Source of the DNA: Pseudonocardia sp. TRM90224
GTDB taxonomy: Bacteria > Actinomycetota > Actinomycetes > Mycobacteriales > Pseudonocardiaceae
Direction: 5' to 3'
Assembly: GCF_021245725.1 (NCBI RefSeq)
Contig: NZ_JAJGSX010000045.1
Location: 1-54,360 of the forward strand
DNA length: 54,360 bases
The position numbers were made by a program, and so were the translations under genes. Below, piece after piece: positions 16,156 through 23,490 of the stretch. Each line of letters starts with the position of its first letter. Positions within the stretch are counted from its first letter, which is position 1. The notes below the pieces were generated by a model. It worked only from the letters and a program-made list of their open reading frames with translations. It had not been told where the DNA came from and made no database searches.

Positions 16156-17807
16156 TCGTCTTCACCGGCGGGACGATCCGCACGATGGACCCGGCGGCGC
16201 CGCAGGTCGACGCGGTCGGTATCAGCGGCGGCACGATCGTCGCCACCGGCGACCTCGCGACCGTGCAGGCCGCCGTCGGGCCCGGCGCGCAGCTGCACGA
16301 CCTCGCCGGGCGCACGCTGCTCCCGGGCTTCGTCGACCCGCACCACCACCTCTACCTCGTAGCCTCCGACGAGCACATGCGCTCGTTCGACAACTCCCCG
16401 CGCGACCTCGGTGAGCTGCTCGCCACCATCGCCACACTCGTCGAGGCGGACCGCAGGACGGGCTGGATCCGCCTGCACGGCGTCCGCCCGCTCGACCTCG
16501 CGGAAGGTCGATTCCCGACCGCCGCCGAGCTGGACGTGGTGTGCCCGGACCGGCCGCTGCACCTGCTCGCCGTCACCTACCACGAGTCGGTGCTGAACTC
16601 GGCGGGGCTCGCGGAGCTCGGCTGGTCGGCGGCGACGCCCGATCCGGTCGGCGGCGAGCTGGTGCGCGATCGGCGCGGCCGCCCGACGGGCGTGCTGATC
16701 GAGATGGCGAGCTTCGCGGCGGAGGCGGCGACCCGCCGCGCACTCGACGACCCGCAGGCGTGGGTCGACCGCGCGGTGGAGCACACGCACGAGCTGGCCG
16801 CACACGGCGTCACGCGCATCGGCGACATGGCCGTCCCACCGGACGGGGTCGCCCGGTACGCCGCCGCCGCACCCGACCTCGCCGTCACCGTGCACCGCTG
16901 GCACGTCGGTGCGGCCGCGATCGGTGACGCCACTGTCCCGATGATGGAGGCGCCGCTGCTGGAGGTCGGGCACCCGCGCACCCCGCTCGGCGGGTTCAAG
17001 CTGCTCGTCGACGGCGGGGAGCGCTGCGACCTGTGCATGACGCGCGGCCAGTTCCTGCGCTCCGCGTCGACGATGCCCGGCGCGGTGCTGCGGCACGGCC
17101 GCAAGGCGATCGCGCTGGCCCGCCGCAGCGGCACCCCGACCCGTCGCCACGACGGGCTGTGGCACAGCGGCATCCGCGTGCTCGACGACGACCGGCTCGC
17201 CGAAGCGGTGCGCGGCTCCGTCCGCGCCGGGATGGCGCCGGCGCTGCACGCCGTCGGCAACGGCGCCCTCGAAGCCGTGCTCGCCGCCGTCGACGGGCTG
17301 GACACGCAGATCCGGGTGGAGCACGCGATGGTCTGCGACGCGCGGCTGGCCGGCCGGCTCGCCGGCACCGGCGTGCACGTCGTCGCGCAGCCGTCGTTCC
17401 TCTACGACCTCGGCGACGAGCTCACCATGCTGCCGGTGCCGGCCCCGCTGAAGCTGATCCCGCTGCGCACGCTCGTCGACGCCGGGGTGCGCGTCGCCGC
17501 GAGCAGTGACTACCCGGCCGGCACCATGTCGCCGCTGGTCGGCATCCAGGCCGCGGTGACGAGGCAGGTCCGCTCCGGGGCGGTCGTGCACGCCGACGAG
17601 GCGCTCGGGGTGGAGGAGGCGGTTGCCGCCTACACCTGCGACGCCGCCGCGGCGCTTGGCGTCGAAGGCCTCGCCGGGGTGCTGCGCGCGGGCGCAGCCG
17701 CCGACCTCGTCGAGCTCGCCGCCGACCCGTGGACGGTCGCGCCCGACCGCATCAGCACGATCGAGGTGACCGGCACGTGGTCGGCCGGGCGCCGCTCACG
17801 AGGGTGA
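16152..17807 (+). CDS. Amidohydrolase family protein (YtcJ/amidohydrolase_3 type)
   Basis: 551 aa, GTG start overlapping the tetR stop, with a GGGGAG ribosome site. Opening VIVFTGGTIRTMDPAAPQVDAVGI and GRTLLPGFVDPHHHLYL are diagnostic of the metal-dependent amidohydrolase_3 branch (N-substituted formamide deformylase, YtcJ). The HxH metal site is in DPHHH; later metal-site residues are likely in LHAVGNGALE, RVEHAMV and ASSDYPAGTM. Cytoplasmic. It presumably hydrolyses an amide or imide compound sensed by the coupled TetR. The 3' end overlaps the convergent SnoaL-like gene by 12 bp. Confidence 0.88.
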   Translation: MIVFTGGTIRTMDPAAPQVDAVGISGGTIVATGDLATVQAAVGPGAQLHDLAGRTLLPGFVDPHHHLYLVASDEHMRSFDNSPRDLGELLATIATLVEADRRTGWIRLHGVRPLDLAEGRFPTAAELDVVCPDRPLHLLAVTYHESVLNSAGLAELGWSAATPDPVGGELVRDRRGRPTGVLIEMASFAAEAATRRALDDPQAWVDRAVEHTHELAAHGVTRIGDMAVPPDGVARYAAAAPDLAVTVHRWHVGAAAIGDATVPMMEAPLLEVGHPRTPLGGFKLLVDGGERCDLCMTRGQFLRSASTMPGAVLRHGRKAIALARRSGTPTRRHDGLWHSGIRVLDDDRLAEAVRGSVRAGMAPALHAVGNGALEAVLAAVDGLDTQIRVEHAMVCDARLAGRLAGTGVHVVAQPSFLYDLGDELTMLPVPAPLKLIPLRTLVDAGVRVAASSDYPAGTMSPLVGIQAAVTRQVRSGAVVHADEALGVEEAVAAYTCDAAAALGVEGLAGVLRAGAAADLVELAADPWTVAPDRISTIEVTGTWSAGRRSRG

Positions 17808-18212
17808 CCCGTCGAAGATCATCCGGTGCCCGCGGGCGGTGTCGACGTACTCCCGCACCCGGCTGACCAGCCCGTCCCGGAGCTCGAAGACGAAGCAGTA
17901 GTCGTTGTCGTACCGGCCGCCATCGGCGAGCGCGGCCGTCAAGGTCGACTCGACGGTCATCCGCTCGGTGTCGCCGTGGACGCCGTGGAAGACGATGTCG
18001 ACGTCCTTCACGAACAGGCGAGGGAAGTCCTCGGCGAAGAACCGCACGATCTCCTTCCGTCCGACCATGTGGTGGGTCGCCCCGAGGGCGGTCGCAACCG
18101 CGTTCCCGGGCGGCGACAGCCACTCCGCGTCCTCGGTGAAGATCGCGGCGATCCGGTCGGGGTCGTAGCTGGCGAGCGCCATGAAGGTGCTCTGGACGAT
18201 GTCGTGGCTCAC
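17796..18212 (-). CDS. SnoaL/NTF2-like protein
   Basis: 138 aa, GTG start. The NTF2-like alpha+beta barrel is suggested by FMALASYDPDRIAAIFTEDAEWLSPPGNAV, HHMVGRKEIVRFFAEDF and CFVFELRDGLVSRVREYVDT, the usual pattern of SnoaL-like and ketosteroid-isomerase-like proteins. These act as cyclases, isomerases or ligand-binding proteins. It follows the FUSC-type gene by 51 bp on the same strand, so the two may be co-transcribed. No catalytic residue assignment is possible. Confidence 0.78.
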   Translation of the reverse strand: MSHDIVQSTFMALASYDPDRIAAIFTEDAEWLSPPGNAVATALGATHHMVGRKEIVRFFAEDFPRLFVKDVDIVFHGVHGDTERMTVESTLTAALADGGRYDNDYCFVFELRDGLVSRVREYVDTARGHRMIFDGSPS

Positions 18213-18263
18213 GAACCGAAGGGTCGCCGGGCGGGTGTGCCTGCGTCTTGGAGGAATGTTCCG

Positions 18264-20105
18264 CTACTGCGCGAGCGCCGCGCCCCCGTGGCGGACGCGG
18301 AGGACGTCGGCCATCAGCATGTCCATCACCAGGCGCTGCTCGTCGTCGGCCGGCTCCGGCGGCGCCGGGAGGTCGGTGGCGCTGTCGAGCGCCTCGGCAA
18401 CGTGCTCGACGAAGGCCGCGATCTCCGGCGCGGGGTCGCCGCGCAGGACCATCGCGCCCGCCGAGGCGGCAAGCCCGCGCAGGCCCTCCGCGGCCTCCTC
18501 CAGCGCCGCGGTCTGGTCGGCGGCCGGTGCGGCGCTGCCGGGTTCGGGTGCGAGCAGGTCCTGCTCGGCCCGGGCCGCGGCCCGGAACCGGATGCCCAGC
18601 TCGGCCGGGTGTGCGGGCTGCGTGCCGCGCAGGAACCCGGCGACGCCCGCGAGCAGGTCCCGGGCCGCCCCGGTGGCCTCGGCGAACCGCGCCTGCAGCG
18701 ACGGCTTGCGCACGCCGGGGACGGTGGCGAAGCCGAAGAGCAGCGCGATCACCACGGCCAGCGCCATGAGCAGCACGTATTCGACGAGCAGCGCCACCGG
18801 GTCGAGGTTGCGCGTGCTGGCGTTCATGCCCACGGCCATCAGCACCATGCAGCCGTTGAACAGCACCGGCTGGGTCTGCATGAACGGCATCCCGACGAGC
18901 AGCGCGGCGATCGCGAGCGGCAGCAGTGCGGCCTGCGGCAGCAGCCAGATGGCCAGCGTCAGCACGACAGCCCCGCCGAGCGCGCCGCCGACCCGCTGCC
19001 ACGCCTTGCTCAGCGTGTCGCGCCACTCCGGCTGCATGATCGCGAAGGTGGTCATCAGGAACGTCACGGTGAGCGGGTCGCCGGGCCGGAAGCCGGCGAC
19101 GACCAGCGCGATCAGCATGCCGAGCGCGCACCGCACGGCGTGGCGCAGCTGCGCCGACCGCCACGAAAGCGTGCCCTCCGCCTCGCGCCGCAGCACCTGG
19201 CCGACGAGCTTCTCCGGGAACCGCAGCGGCGAGCCGTCCCGCTCGACGACTGCTTCCCGGACGCGCTGCAACGCCGTCCACAGGTCGTCGACCAGCTCGG
19301 CCGTCTCGCCGGGGAAGGACCGGCCGACGGGCGGCCGCTCGATCGCATTGACGTCGGACGGCGGCGTCTTCGCCCGGACCGCATCGGCGAGCCCCACCAG
19401 TTCGGCCCGCGCGTTGTCGAGGACGGTGCCGAGCGCTCTCGCGTCGTCAGGGGTCATCGCACGCCGGCGGTCGTCGAGAACGGCGAGCATCGCGCGGGCC
19501 CGCATGCCCGCGCCGAAGACACCGGCGTGCCAGCGCACCGGCCGGTCCGCCAGCCAGAACCGCACCGCGCGGTCGGCGGCGCCGGGTGTGTTCCCGACCA
19601 GCGCGTCCGCGAGCGCCGTGCGGGTCGGCCGGGTCGGGTCGCCGATGCCCAGCAGCAGTCGCAGGACGATCACGACGGCGATCGCGAGCACCGGCGCGCC
19701 GACGATCTGCGCGACGCTCGCCGTGCCGGTCAGCTGGAAGCCGTACCCGAACACCGACGCCATGCCCAGCCCGAGACCGACCGTGACGAACCGCGTGCCC
19801 AGCGCCGGGAGCAGCCCGGCGACGAACAGGACGACGGTGAGCAACGCGATCGCGGCGACGTGCGACACCTCGCCCAGCAGCCGTGGCGCCGCCGCACCGA
19901 TCACGACGGCCGGCGCGAACACCGCGAGCAGTCGCAGGTCTGGCCGCAGCGGGCCGCCCATCGCGGCGATGAAGCAGAACAGGGCGATCAGCCCGGCCAG
20001 GATCATCGCGTTGCCCAGTCCCAGTGCGGCGCCGAGGCCGACGGTCCCACCGACCACGACGACGATCATCACGAGCATGCGGGCGCCACCGGCCAGCGCT
20101 TTCAC
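18264..20105 (-). CDS. FUSC-family membrane protein (aromatic acid/fusaric acid exporter-like)
   Basis: 613 aa, GTG start with GAGGTG upstream. It has two blocks of about five to six membrane helices (residues ~10-160 and ~345-470), each followed by a soluble region, the classic FUSC/YccS layout. The second block contains WRDTLSKAWQRVGGALGGA, close to the FUSC repeat motif (typically RxxxTxxGxxxG). Related proteins export fusaric acid or p-hydroxybenzoate. The divergent ArsR-like gene 164 bp away is a candidate regulator. Substrate is not determinable. Confidence 0.85.
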   Translation of the reverse strand: MKALAGGARMLVMIVVVVGGTVGLGAALGLGNAMILAGLIALFCFIAAMGGPLRPDLRLLAVFAPAVVIGAAAPRLLGEVSHVAAIALLTVVLFVAGLLPALGTRFVTVGLGLGMASVFGYGFQLTGTASVAQIVGAPVLAIAVVIVLRLLLGIGDPTRPTRTALADALVGNTPGAADRAVRFWLADRPVRWHAGVFGAGMRARAMLAVLDDRRRAMTPDDARALGTVLDNARAELVGLADAVRAKTPPSDVNAIERPPVGRSFPGETAELVDDLWTALQRVREAVVERDGSPLRFPEKLVGQVLRREAEGTLSWRSAQLRHAVRCALGMLIALVVAGFRPGDPLTVTFLMTTFAIMQPEWRDTLSKAWQRVGGALGGAVVLTLAIWLLPQAALLPLAIAALLVGMPFMQTQPVLFNGCMVLMAVGMNASTRNLDPVALLVEYVLLMALAVVIALLFGFATVPGVRKPSLQARFAEATGAARDLLAGVAGFLRGTQPAHPAELGIRFRAAARAEQDLLAPEPGSAAPAADQTAALEEAAEGLRGLAASAGAMVLRGDPAPEIAAFVEHVAEALDSATDLPAPPEPADDEQRLVMDMLMADVLRVRHGGAALAQ

Positions 20106-20229
20106 GGCACCTCACAGTTGATCCGGGGGCGTCAGGCTATCCACGGCAGGACGCCGGGAGCGCCGGCGCCGCTCGCCGGTCGGGTGATTCGGGGCATTGC
20201 CCACCGCCAGGTGCCGCTGCTAACCTGCG

Positions 20230-20275
20230 CTGTCAACATTTTCTGACAGGTGAAGGACTGCGTTTTCACGTGAAA
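20230..20275. promoter_or_regulatory. Two palindromes in the FUSC/ArsR-like promoter region
   Basis: CTGTCA-N8-TGACAG (20230-20249) and the perfect 12-mer TTTCACGTGAAA (20264-20275), which spans the GTG start of the ArsR-like gene. Either could be the autoregulatory site of that protein; the second would also sit over the start codon. Confidence 0.55.
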
Positions 20276-20605
20276 GGCGACGAGCTGCTGGTTGTGCTCT
20301 CGGCACTGGCCAACCCGATCCGGCTGCGGATCGTGGCGACGCTCGCGACGGGGCGCGATTACGTCAGCCACATCGCGCGAGAGATCGAGGTCAGCCGGCC
20401 GCTGGTGCACATGCACCTGCAGCGGTTGGAGGCCGCCGGCTTGATCGTCGGCAGTCTCGAATTGTCTGCCGACGGCAAGGCGATGAAGTTCTACGAGCTC
20501 GCCGACATCGACGTCCACCTCACCGCGGCCACGCTCGCCGGCGCGGCCGCTTCCCTCACCGGTCCCGACCAGGCGAAGAGCCCCGTCTCCGAGGAGCAGT
20601 CCTGA
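20270..20605 (+). CDS. ArsR-like winged-helix regulator
   Basis: 111 aa from GTG 20270 with GAAGGA upstream; the frame is open further upstream without homology. The winged helix is clear: LLVVLSALANPIRLRIVATLATGRDYVSHIAREIEVSRPLVHMHLQRLEAAGLI. No cysteine metal site is present, so it is not a classic arsenic sensor. It is first in a tightly coupled three-gene operon (1-bp overlap, then 4-bp overlap) with a small membrane protein and an MDR oxidoreductase. Confidence 0.85.
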   Translation: MKGDELLVVLSALANPIRLRIVATLATGRDYVSHIAREIEVSRPLVHMHLQRLEAAGLIVGSLELSADGKAMKFYELADIDVHLTAATLAGAAASLTGPDQAKSPVSEEQS

Positions 20606-20883
20606 TGGTCGACAAACAGCGAGTCAGCGGACCGGAGGCGACCGCCTTCATCGGCCTGGTCGCCGGCGGCGCGTTCCTGGTGGCGGCCGTCACCGGCGCG
20701 CTGCTCGAACTCCGCAAAACCAAGATCCAGGCCATGCAGCACGACGACCTGCGACAGCTCGTGCAGCGCTACGAGCACCTCGCCGAGACCAGTCTCGACG
20801 CCCAGCAGCGTGCGGCCGCCGACATCGTGGAGCTCCGGGCGCGCGCGGCGGCGATCGAGCAGATCCTGCGGACCGTCGAATGA
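20605..20883 (+). CDS. Small single-pass membrane protein with coiled coil
   Basis: 92 aa. The start overlaps the ArsR-like stop by one base (TGATG). One hydrophobic helix at about residues 14-35 (FIGLVAGGAFLVAAVTGALLEL) is followed by a charged, heptad-like helical tail (DDLRQLVQRYEHLAETSLDAQQ ... ELRARAAAIEQIL). This is an anchor-plus-coiled-coil design. I do not recognise a named family, although similar small proteins accompany ArsR-like regulators in actinobacteria. Its partner may be the ArsR-like protein or the downstream oxidoreductase. Confidence 0.75.
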   Translation: MVDKQRVSGPEATAFIGLVAGGAFLVAAVTGALLELRKTKIQAMQHDDLRQLVQRYEHLAETSLDAQQRAAADIVELRARAAAIEQILRTVE

Positions 20884-21920
20884 GCGCCGAGAGGTCGGGT
20901 GAACGCGCGGCGAGTCCGCTCCTGCCTGCGACGATGCGGGCCGTCGTGCAGGAGGCGTACGGCTCCTACAAGGTCCTCGAAATCCGGGACGTCCCGGTGC
21001 CGGAGCCGGCCGAGGGCGAAGTACTGATCAAGGTTCACGCCAGCTCGCTCAACGCTGCCGACTGGCACGTCATGGCCGGCGAGCCGGTGCTCGCGCGGTT
21101 GGCGCTCGGTCTGCGCCGCCCGAAGGAACAGGTCCAGGGCAGGGACGTCGCGGGACGTGTTGTGCGCGTCGGGGCCTCGGTCACCGCGTTCCGGCCGGGC
21201 GACGAGGTGTTCGGCCGGCCCGGCCCGCAGGTGCTCAGCGGCGGTGGGTTCGCCGAGTACGCCCGCGCTCGCGTCGACCGGCTGGTTGCGAAGCCGGCGG
21301 GGATCACGTTCGAGCAGGCGGCGGCGGTGCCGCTGGCCGGCAACACGGCGCTGCAGGGCCTGCGGCACTACGGCGAGGTTCGAGCAGGGCAGAAGGTGCT
21401 GGTCAACGGCGCCTCCGGCGGGGTCGGCACGTTCGCGGTGCAGATCGCGAAGGTGCTCGGCGCGGAGGTCACGGGGGTGTGCAGCACTCGCAACGTCGAT
21501 CTCGTGCGCTCGATCGGCGCCGACCACGTGATCGACTACACCCGTCAGGACGTCACCGATCTCGGCGTCCGCTACGACGTCGTGCTCGACCTGGTGCCGT
21601 TCCGTTCGGTCTCGCGCGTGCGGCGGATCCTCGAACCCGGCGGGACGTTCGTGCTCGGCGGCGGGGGCGGCGGGCGCCTGCTGGGGCCGTTCCCGGTGAT
21701 GCTGCGTTCGAAGATCGTGGCGCCGTTCGTGAGCCAGCGGTTCACCGGGCTCGATGAAGTGCCCGACGCGGCCAGCCTCGGCCGGCTGGCCGAGTGGGTC
21801 CGGGATGGCAAGGTCAAACCGGTCGTCGAGCGCGTCCATCCGCTGTCCGAGGTGCCCGAGGCCATGCGCTACCTGGTCGAGGAGCACGCCAGCGGGAAGA
21901 TCGTGATCACGGCGAAATGA
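20880..21920 (+). CDS. Zinc-independent MDR oxidoreductase (quinone reductase-like)
   Basis: 346 aa, ATGA overlap with the preceding gene. It belongs to the medium-chain dehydrogenase/reductase superfamily: GroES-like N-terminus (VPVPEPAEGEVLIKVHASSLNAADWHVMAGE) and nucleotide-binding domain with NGASGGVGTFAVQIAKVLGAEVTGV. The structural-zinc cysteines of alcohol dehydrogenases are absent, placing it with NADPH:quinone reductase/enoyl reductase-like enzymes (reticulon-4-interacting-protein-1-like). A basic 20-residue N-terminal extension precedes MRAVVQEAYG; translation could also begin there (~20934). Confidence 0.88.
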   Translation: MSAERSGERAASPLLPATMRAVVQEAYGSYKVLEIRDVPVPEPAEGEVLIKVHASSLNAADWHVMAGEPVLARLALGLRRPKEQVQGRDVAGRVVRVGASVTAFRPGDEVFGRPGPQVLSGGGFAEYARARVDRLVAKPAGITFEQAAAVPLAGNTALQGLRHYGEVRAGQKVLVNGASGGVGTFAVQIAKVLGAEVTGVCSTRNVDLVRSIGADHVIDYTRQDVTDLGVRYDVVLDLVPFRSVSRVRRILEPGGTFVLGGGGGGRLLGPFPVMLRSKIVAPFVSQRFTGLDEVPDAASLGRLAEWVRDGKVKPVVERVHPLSEVPEAMRYLVEEHASGKIVITAK

Positions 21921-22094
21921 GCGCGATTGCGAATGGATCAACGTTCATGCCCATCTCGCTCGCGGAGCCGCCCTGGTGAGCGTCGACGGTGTCGGCTCTA
22001 GTGTCGAGACGAGTGGTCGTTTACTATAGGATACGCCATTTGCACCATAGTTGGCGTGCAGTTGCTCACATCCACTTCGTCGCTTGGAGCTCGA

Positions 22095-22619
22095 ATGAAG
22101 CTTCCTGTCGCACTCGCGTTGGTCATCGGCGTGATCGGCGCCATCCTGACCTGGCTGTATGTCGGACCATTGGCAGCAGCCGGCCTGTTCATCCCAGCCA
22201 CCTTCCTCGGCGCGGCGAGCTACTTCACCGCGGGCGGCACGACGGCCAGCCTGGTCCCGTCGATCGCCTCGAACATCTGGGGAATCATCGGCGGCGTCAT
22301 CGCGCTGCTGCTGGTCGGCATGTCCGGCGGAAACACGCTGCTCATCGGCCTGTATGTAGGCATCATGACGGCGATCGTGATCCTCGGCGCGCTGGTACCG
22401 CTGCTGTCGCACGTGCCCGGCACGGTATTGGGATTCGCAACGACTGCCGCGTTCGGGCTGCTCACGAGCGCGGCGGCGCTCGACTTCGCGCTCGGCACCG
22501 GTCCGTTCACGGTGATGGTGCTGTCGTTCGTGATCGGCAACCTGTACGGCTGGGTCAGCAGCTTGCTGGTCGGGCGTCTGGTCGGCAGCCCCTCGTCCGA
22601 CACAGCGGCCGCAACGTGA
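22095..22619 (+). CDS. DUF1097-type membrane protein
   Basis: 174 aa from the ATG at 22095, with GGAG 6-9 bp upstream. Almost entirely hydrophobic with five to six helices; the Gly-rich segments (ASYFTAGGTTASLVPSIASNIWG, GMSGGNTLLIGLYVG) fit DUF1097 (YcdZ-like). Function is unknown; relatives are inner-membrane proteins sometimes induced in biofilms or metabolic shifts. It stands alone. A/T-rich DNA upstream (around 22015-22060) probably holds the promoter. Confidence 0.8.
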   Translation: MKLPVALALVIGVIGAILTWLYVGPLAAAGLFIPATFLGAASYFTAGGTTASLVPSIASNIWGIIGGVIALLLVGMSGGNTLLIGLYVGIMTAIVILGALVPLLSHVPGTVLGFATTAAFGLLTSAAALDFALGTGPFTVMVLSFVIGNLYGWVSSLLVGRLVGSPSSDTAAAT

Positions 22620-22692
22620 TGTTCGGGGCTTGATCATGACCTGATCACCGGGGCCCGCGCCCCCGATCGGGAGCTTTTCAGAACGGTGGAAA

Positions 22693-22911
22693 TCAGAAAT
22701 GCCGCTCACGCTGGTGATACATGATCGTGGCCAGGACCCGCCGGTGTGATGTGTTGTCGGGGCGCAGCTGCAGCTTGCTGAAGAGTCGATTGATGTGGCA
22801 CTCGACGGTCTTCTCGCTGATGCGCAGCTGCGTGGCGATCGCGTAGTTCGACAGGCCCGCCGCGATGAGCCGATGGATGTGGGCCTCGCGGGTCGTGAGC
22901 ACCGGGCTCAC
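22693..22911 (-). CDS. Stand-alone LuxR-type HTH protein
   Basis: 72 aa only, GTG start overlapping the upstream stop (GTGA). The whole protein is one GerE/LuxR HTH: VLTTREAHIHRLIAAGLSNYAIATQLRISEKTVECHINRLFSKLQL. There is no sensory domain. Such minimal proteins (GerE-like) bind DNA as dimers. Translational coupling to the upstream 157-aa protein suggests a two-part system in which that protein supplies the sensory or partner function. A full-length LAL regulator lies just upstream on the same strand. Confidence 0.85.
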   Translation of the reverse strand: MSPVLTTREAHIHRLIAAGLSNYAIATQLRISEKTVECHINRLFSKLQLRPDNTSHRRVLATIMYHQRERHF

Positions 22912-23381
22912 CGGTCGACCCGGTAGGTGACGTAGTACGCCGAGCGTTCTGCGACGGAGATCGCGAGCTTGGTGATCTCGCCGGCGCCGCTCTCGTCGAG
23001 CAGGATGGTGACCGCTCCTACCAGGTCGCTCGCGGAGATCCGATCGTGGTCGTAGATCGACAGCGTCGCCGGGGCCGCGACCGAGACCCCGGGCCACACG
23101 GACTGGCCCGCGCTCATGTCGACCGTTCCGCCCGCACCTGGCCATAGGGCCTGGTCGATGTCGCCGCTGGTGTCGACGGTGAGGAAGACGTTGTCCGGCT
23201 CGGGACGGGCGTTGTCGATGGCCGTCGCAACCCCGGGCTTCGCCATGACGAACTCGTCGAGCACAAGTCCGTCGAGCTGCTCGGGCCGGATGGTCCGGTC
23301 GAGCCCGGCGAACGCGTCGAGCGCCTCGACGCCCGCGGACGACGTCAGGCACCACACGCGGATGACGGTGGCGGTGGCCAT
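22908..23381 (-). CDS. Unknown protein, possibly C2-like beta-sandwich
   Basis: 157 aa, not assigned to a named family. The N-terminus (MATATVIRVWCLTSSAGVEA) has no signal peptide. The middle (DNVFLTVDTSG ... MSAGQSVWPGVSVAAPATLSIYDHDRISASDLVGAVTILL) resembles the strand pattern of C2-type domains, where D-x-D-R-x-S-x-D-D-x-x-G binds Ca2+ or lipid. The resemblance is by eye only. It is coupled to the mini-LuxR gene and lies 93 bp downstream of the LAL regulator, suggesting a role in signalling with them. Confidence 0.5.
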   Translation of the reverse strand: MATATVIRVWCLTSSAGVEALDAFAGLDRTIRPEQLDGLVLDEFVMAKPGVATAIDNARPEPDNVFLTVDTSGDIDQALWPGAGGTVDMSAGQSVWPGVSVAAPATLSIYDHDRISASDLVGAVTILLDESGAGEITKLAISVAERSAYYVTYRVDR

Positions 23382-23471
23382 GGCCCAACGGTGGCAGCGT
23401 GATCACGGCGGATCCATGAGGACACCCACCCAGGAATGCCGCCGCGATACCCCAATTACTACCTGTAGCTC

Positions 23472-23490
23472 CCGCTACGCCTCGTAGCGG
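23472..23490. terminator. Hairpin at the end of the LAL regulator gene
   Basis: CCGCTACG-cct-CGTAGCGG is a perfect 8-bp stem with a 3-nt loop spanning the stop codon of the leftward regulator gene. It could terminate or attenuate transcription before the 157-aa protein gene. Confidence 0.5.

Noticed and set aside
17826..20246. 806-codon plus-strand frame opposite the FUSC gene
   Set aside because: Composition is biased to Arg, Gln, Asp and Gly; the opposite strand encodes a clear membrane protein.
22630..22680. GC-rich palindromic stretch followed by TTTT as an intrinsic terminator for the DUF1097 gene
   Set aside because: Stem pairing is ambiguous (several short overlapping palindromes) and the T-run is only four bases; not strong enough to list.
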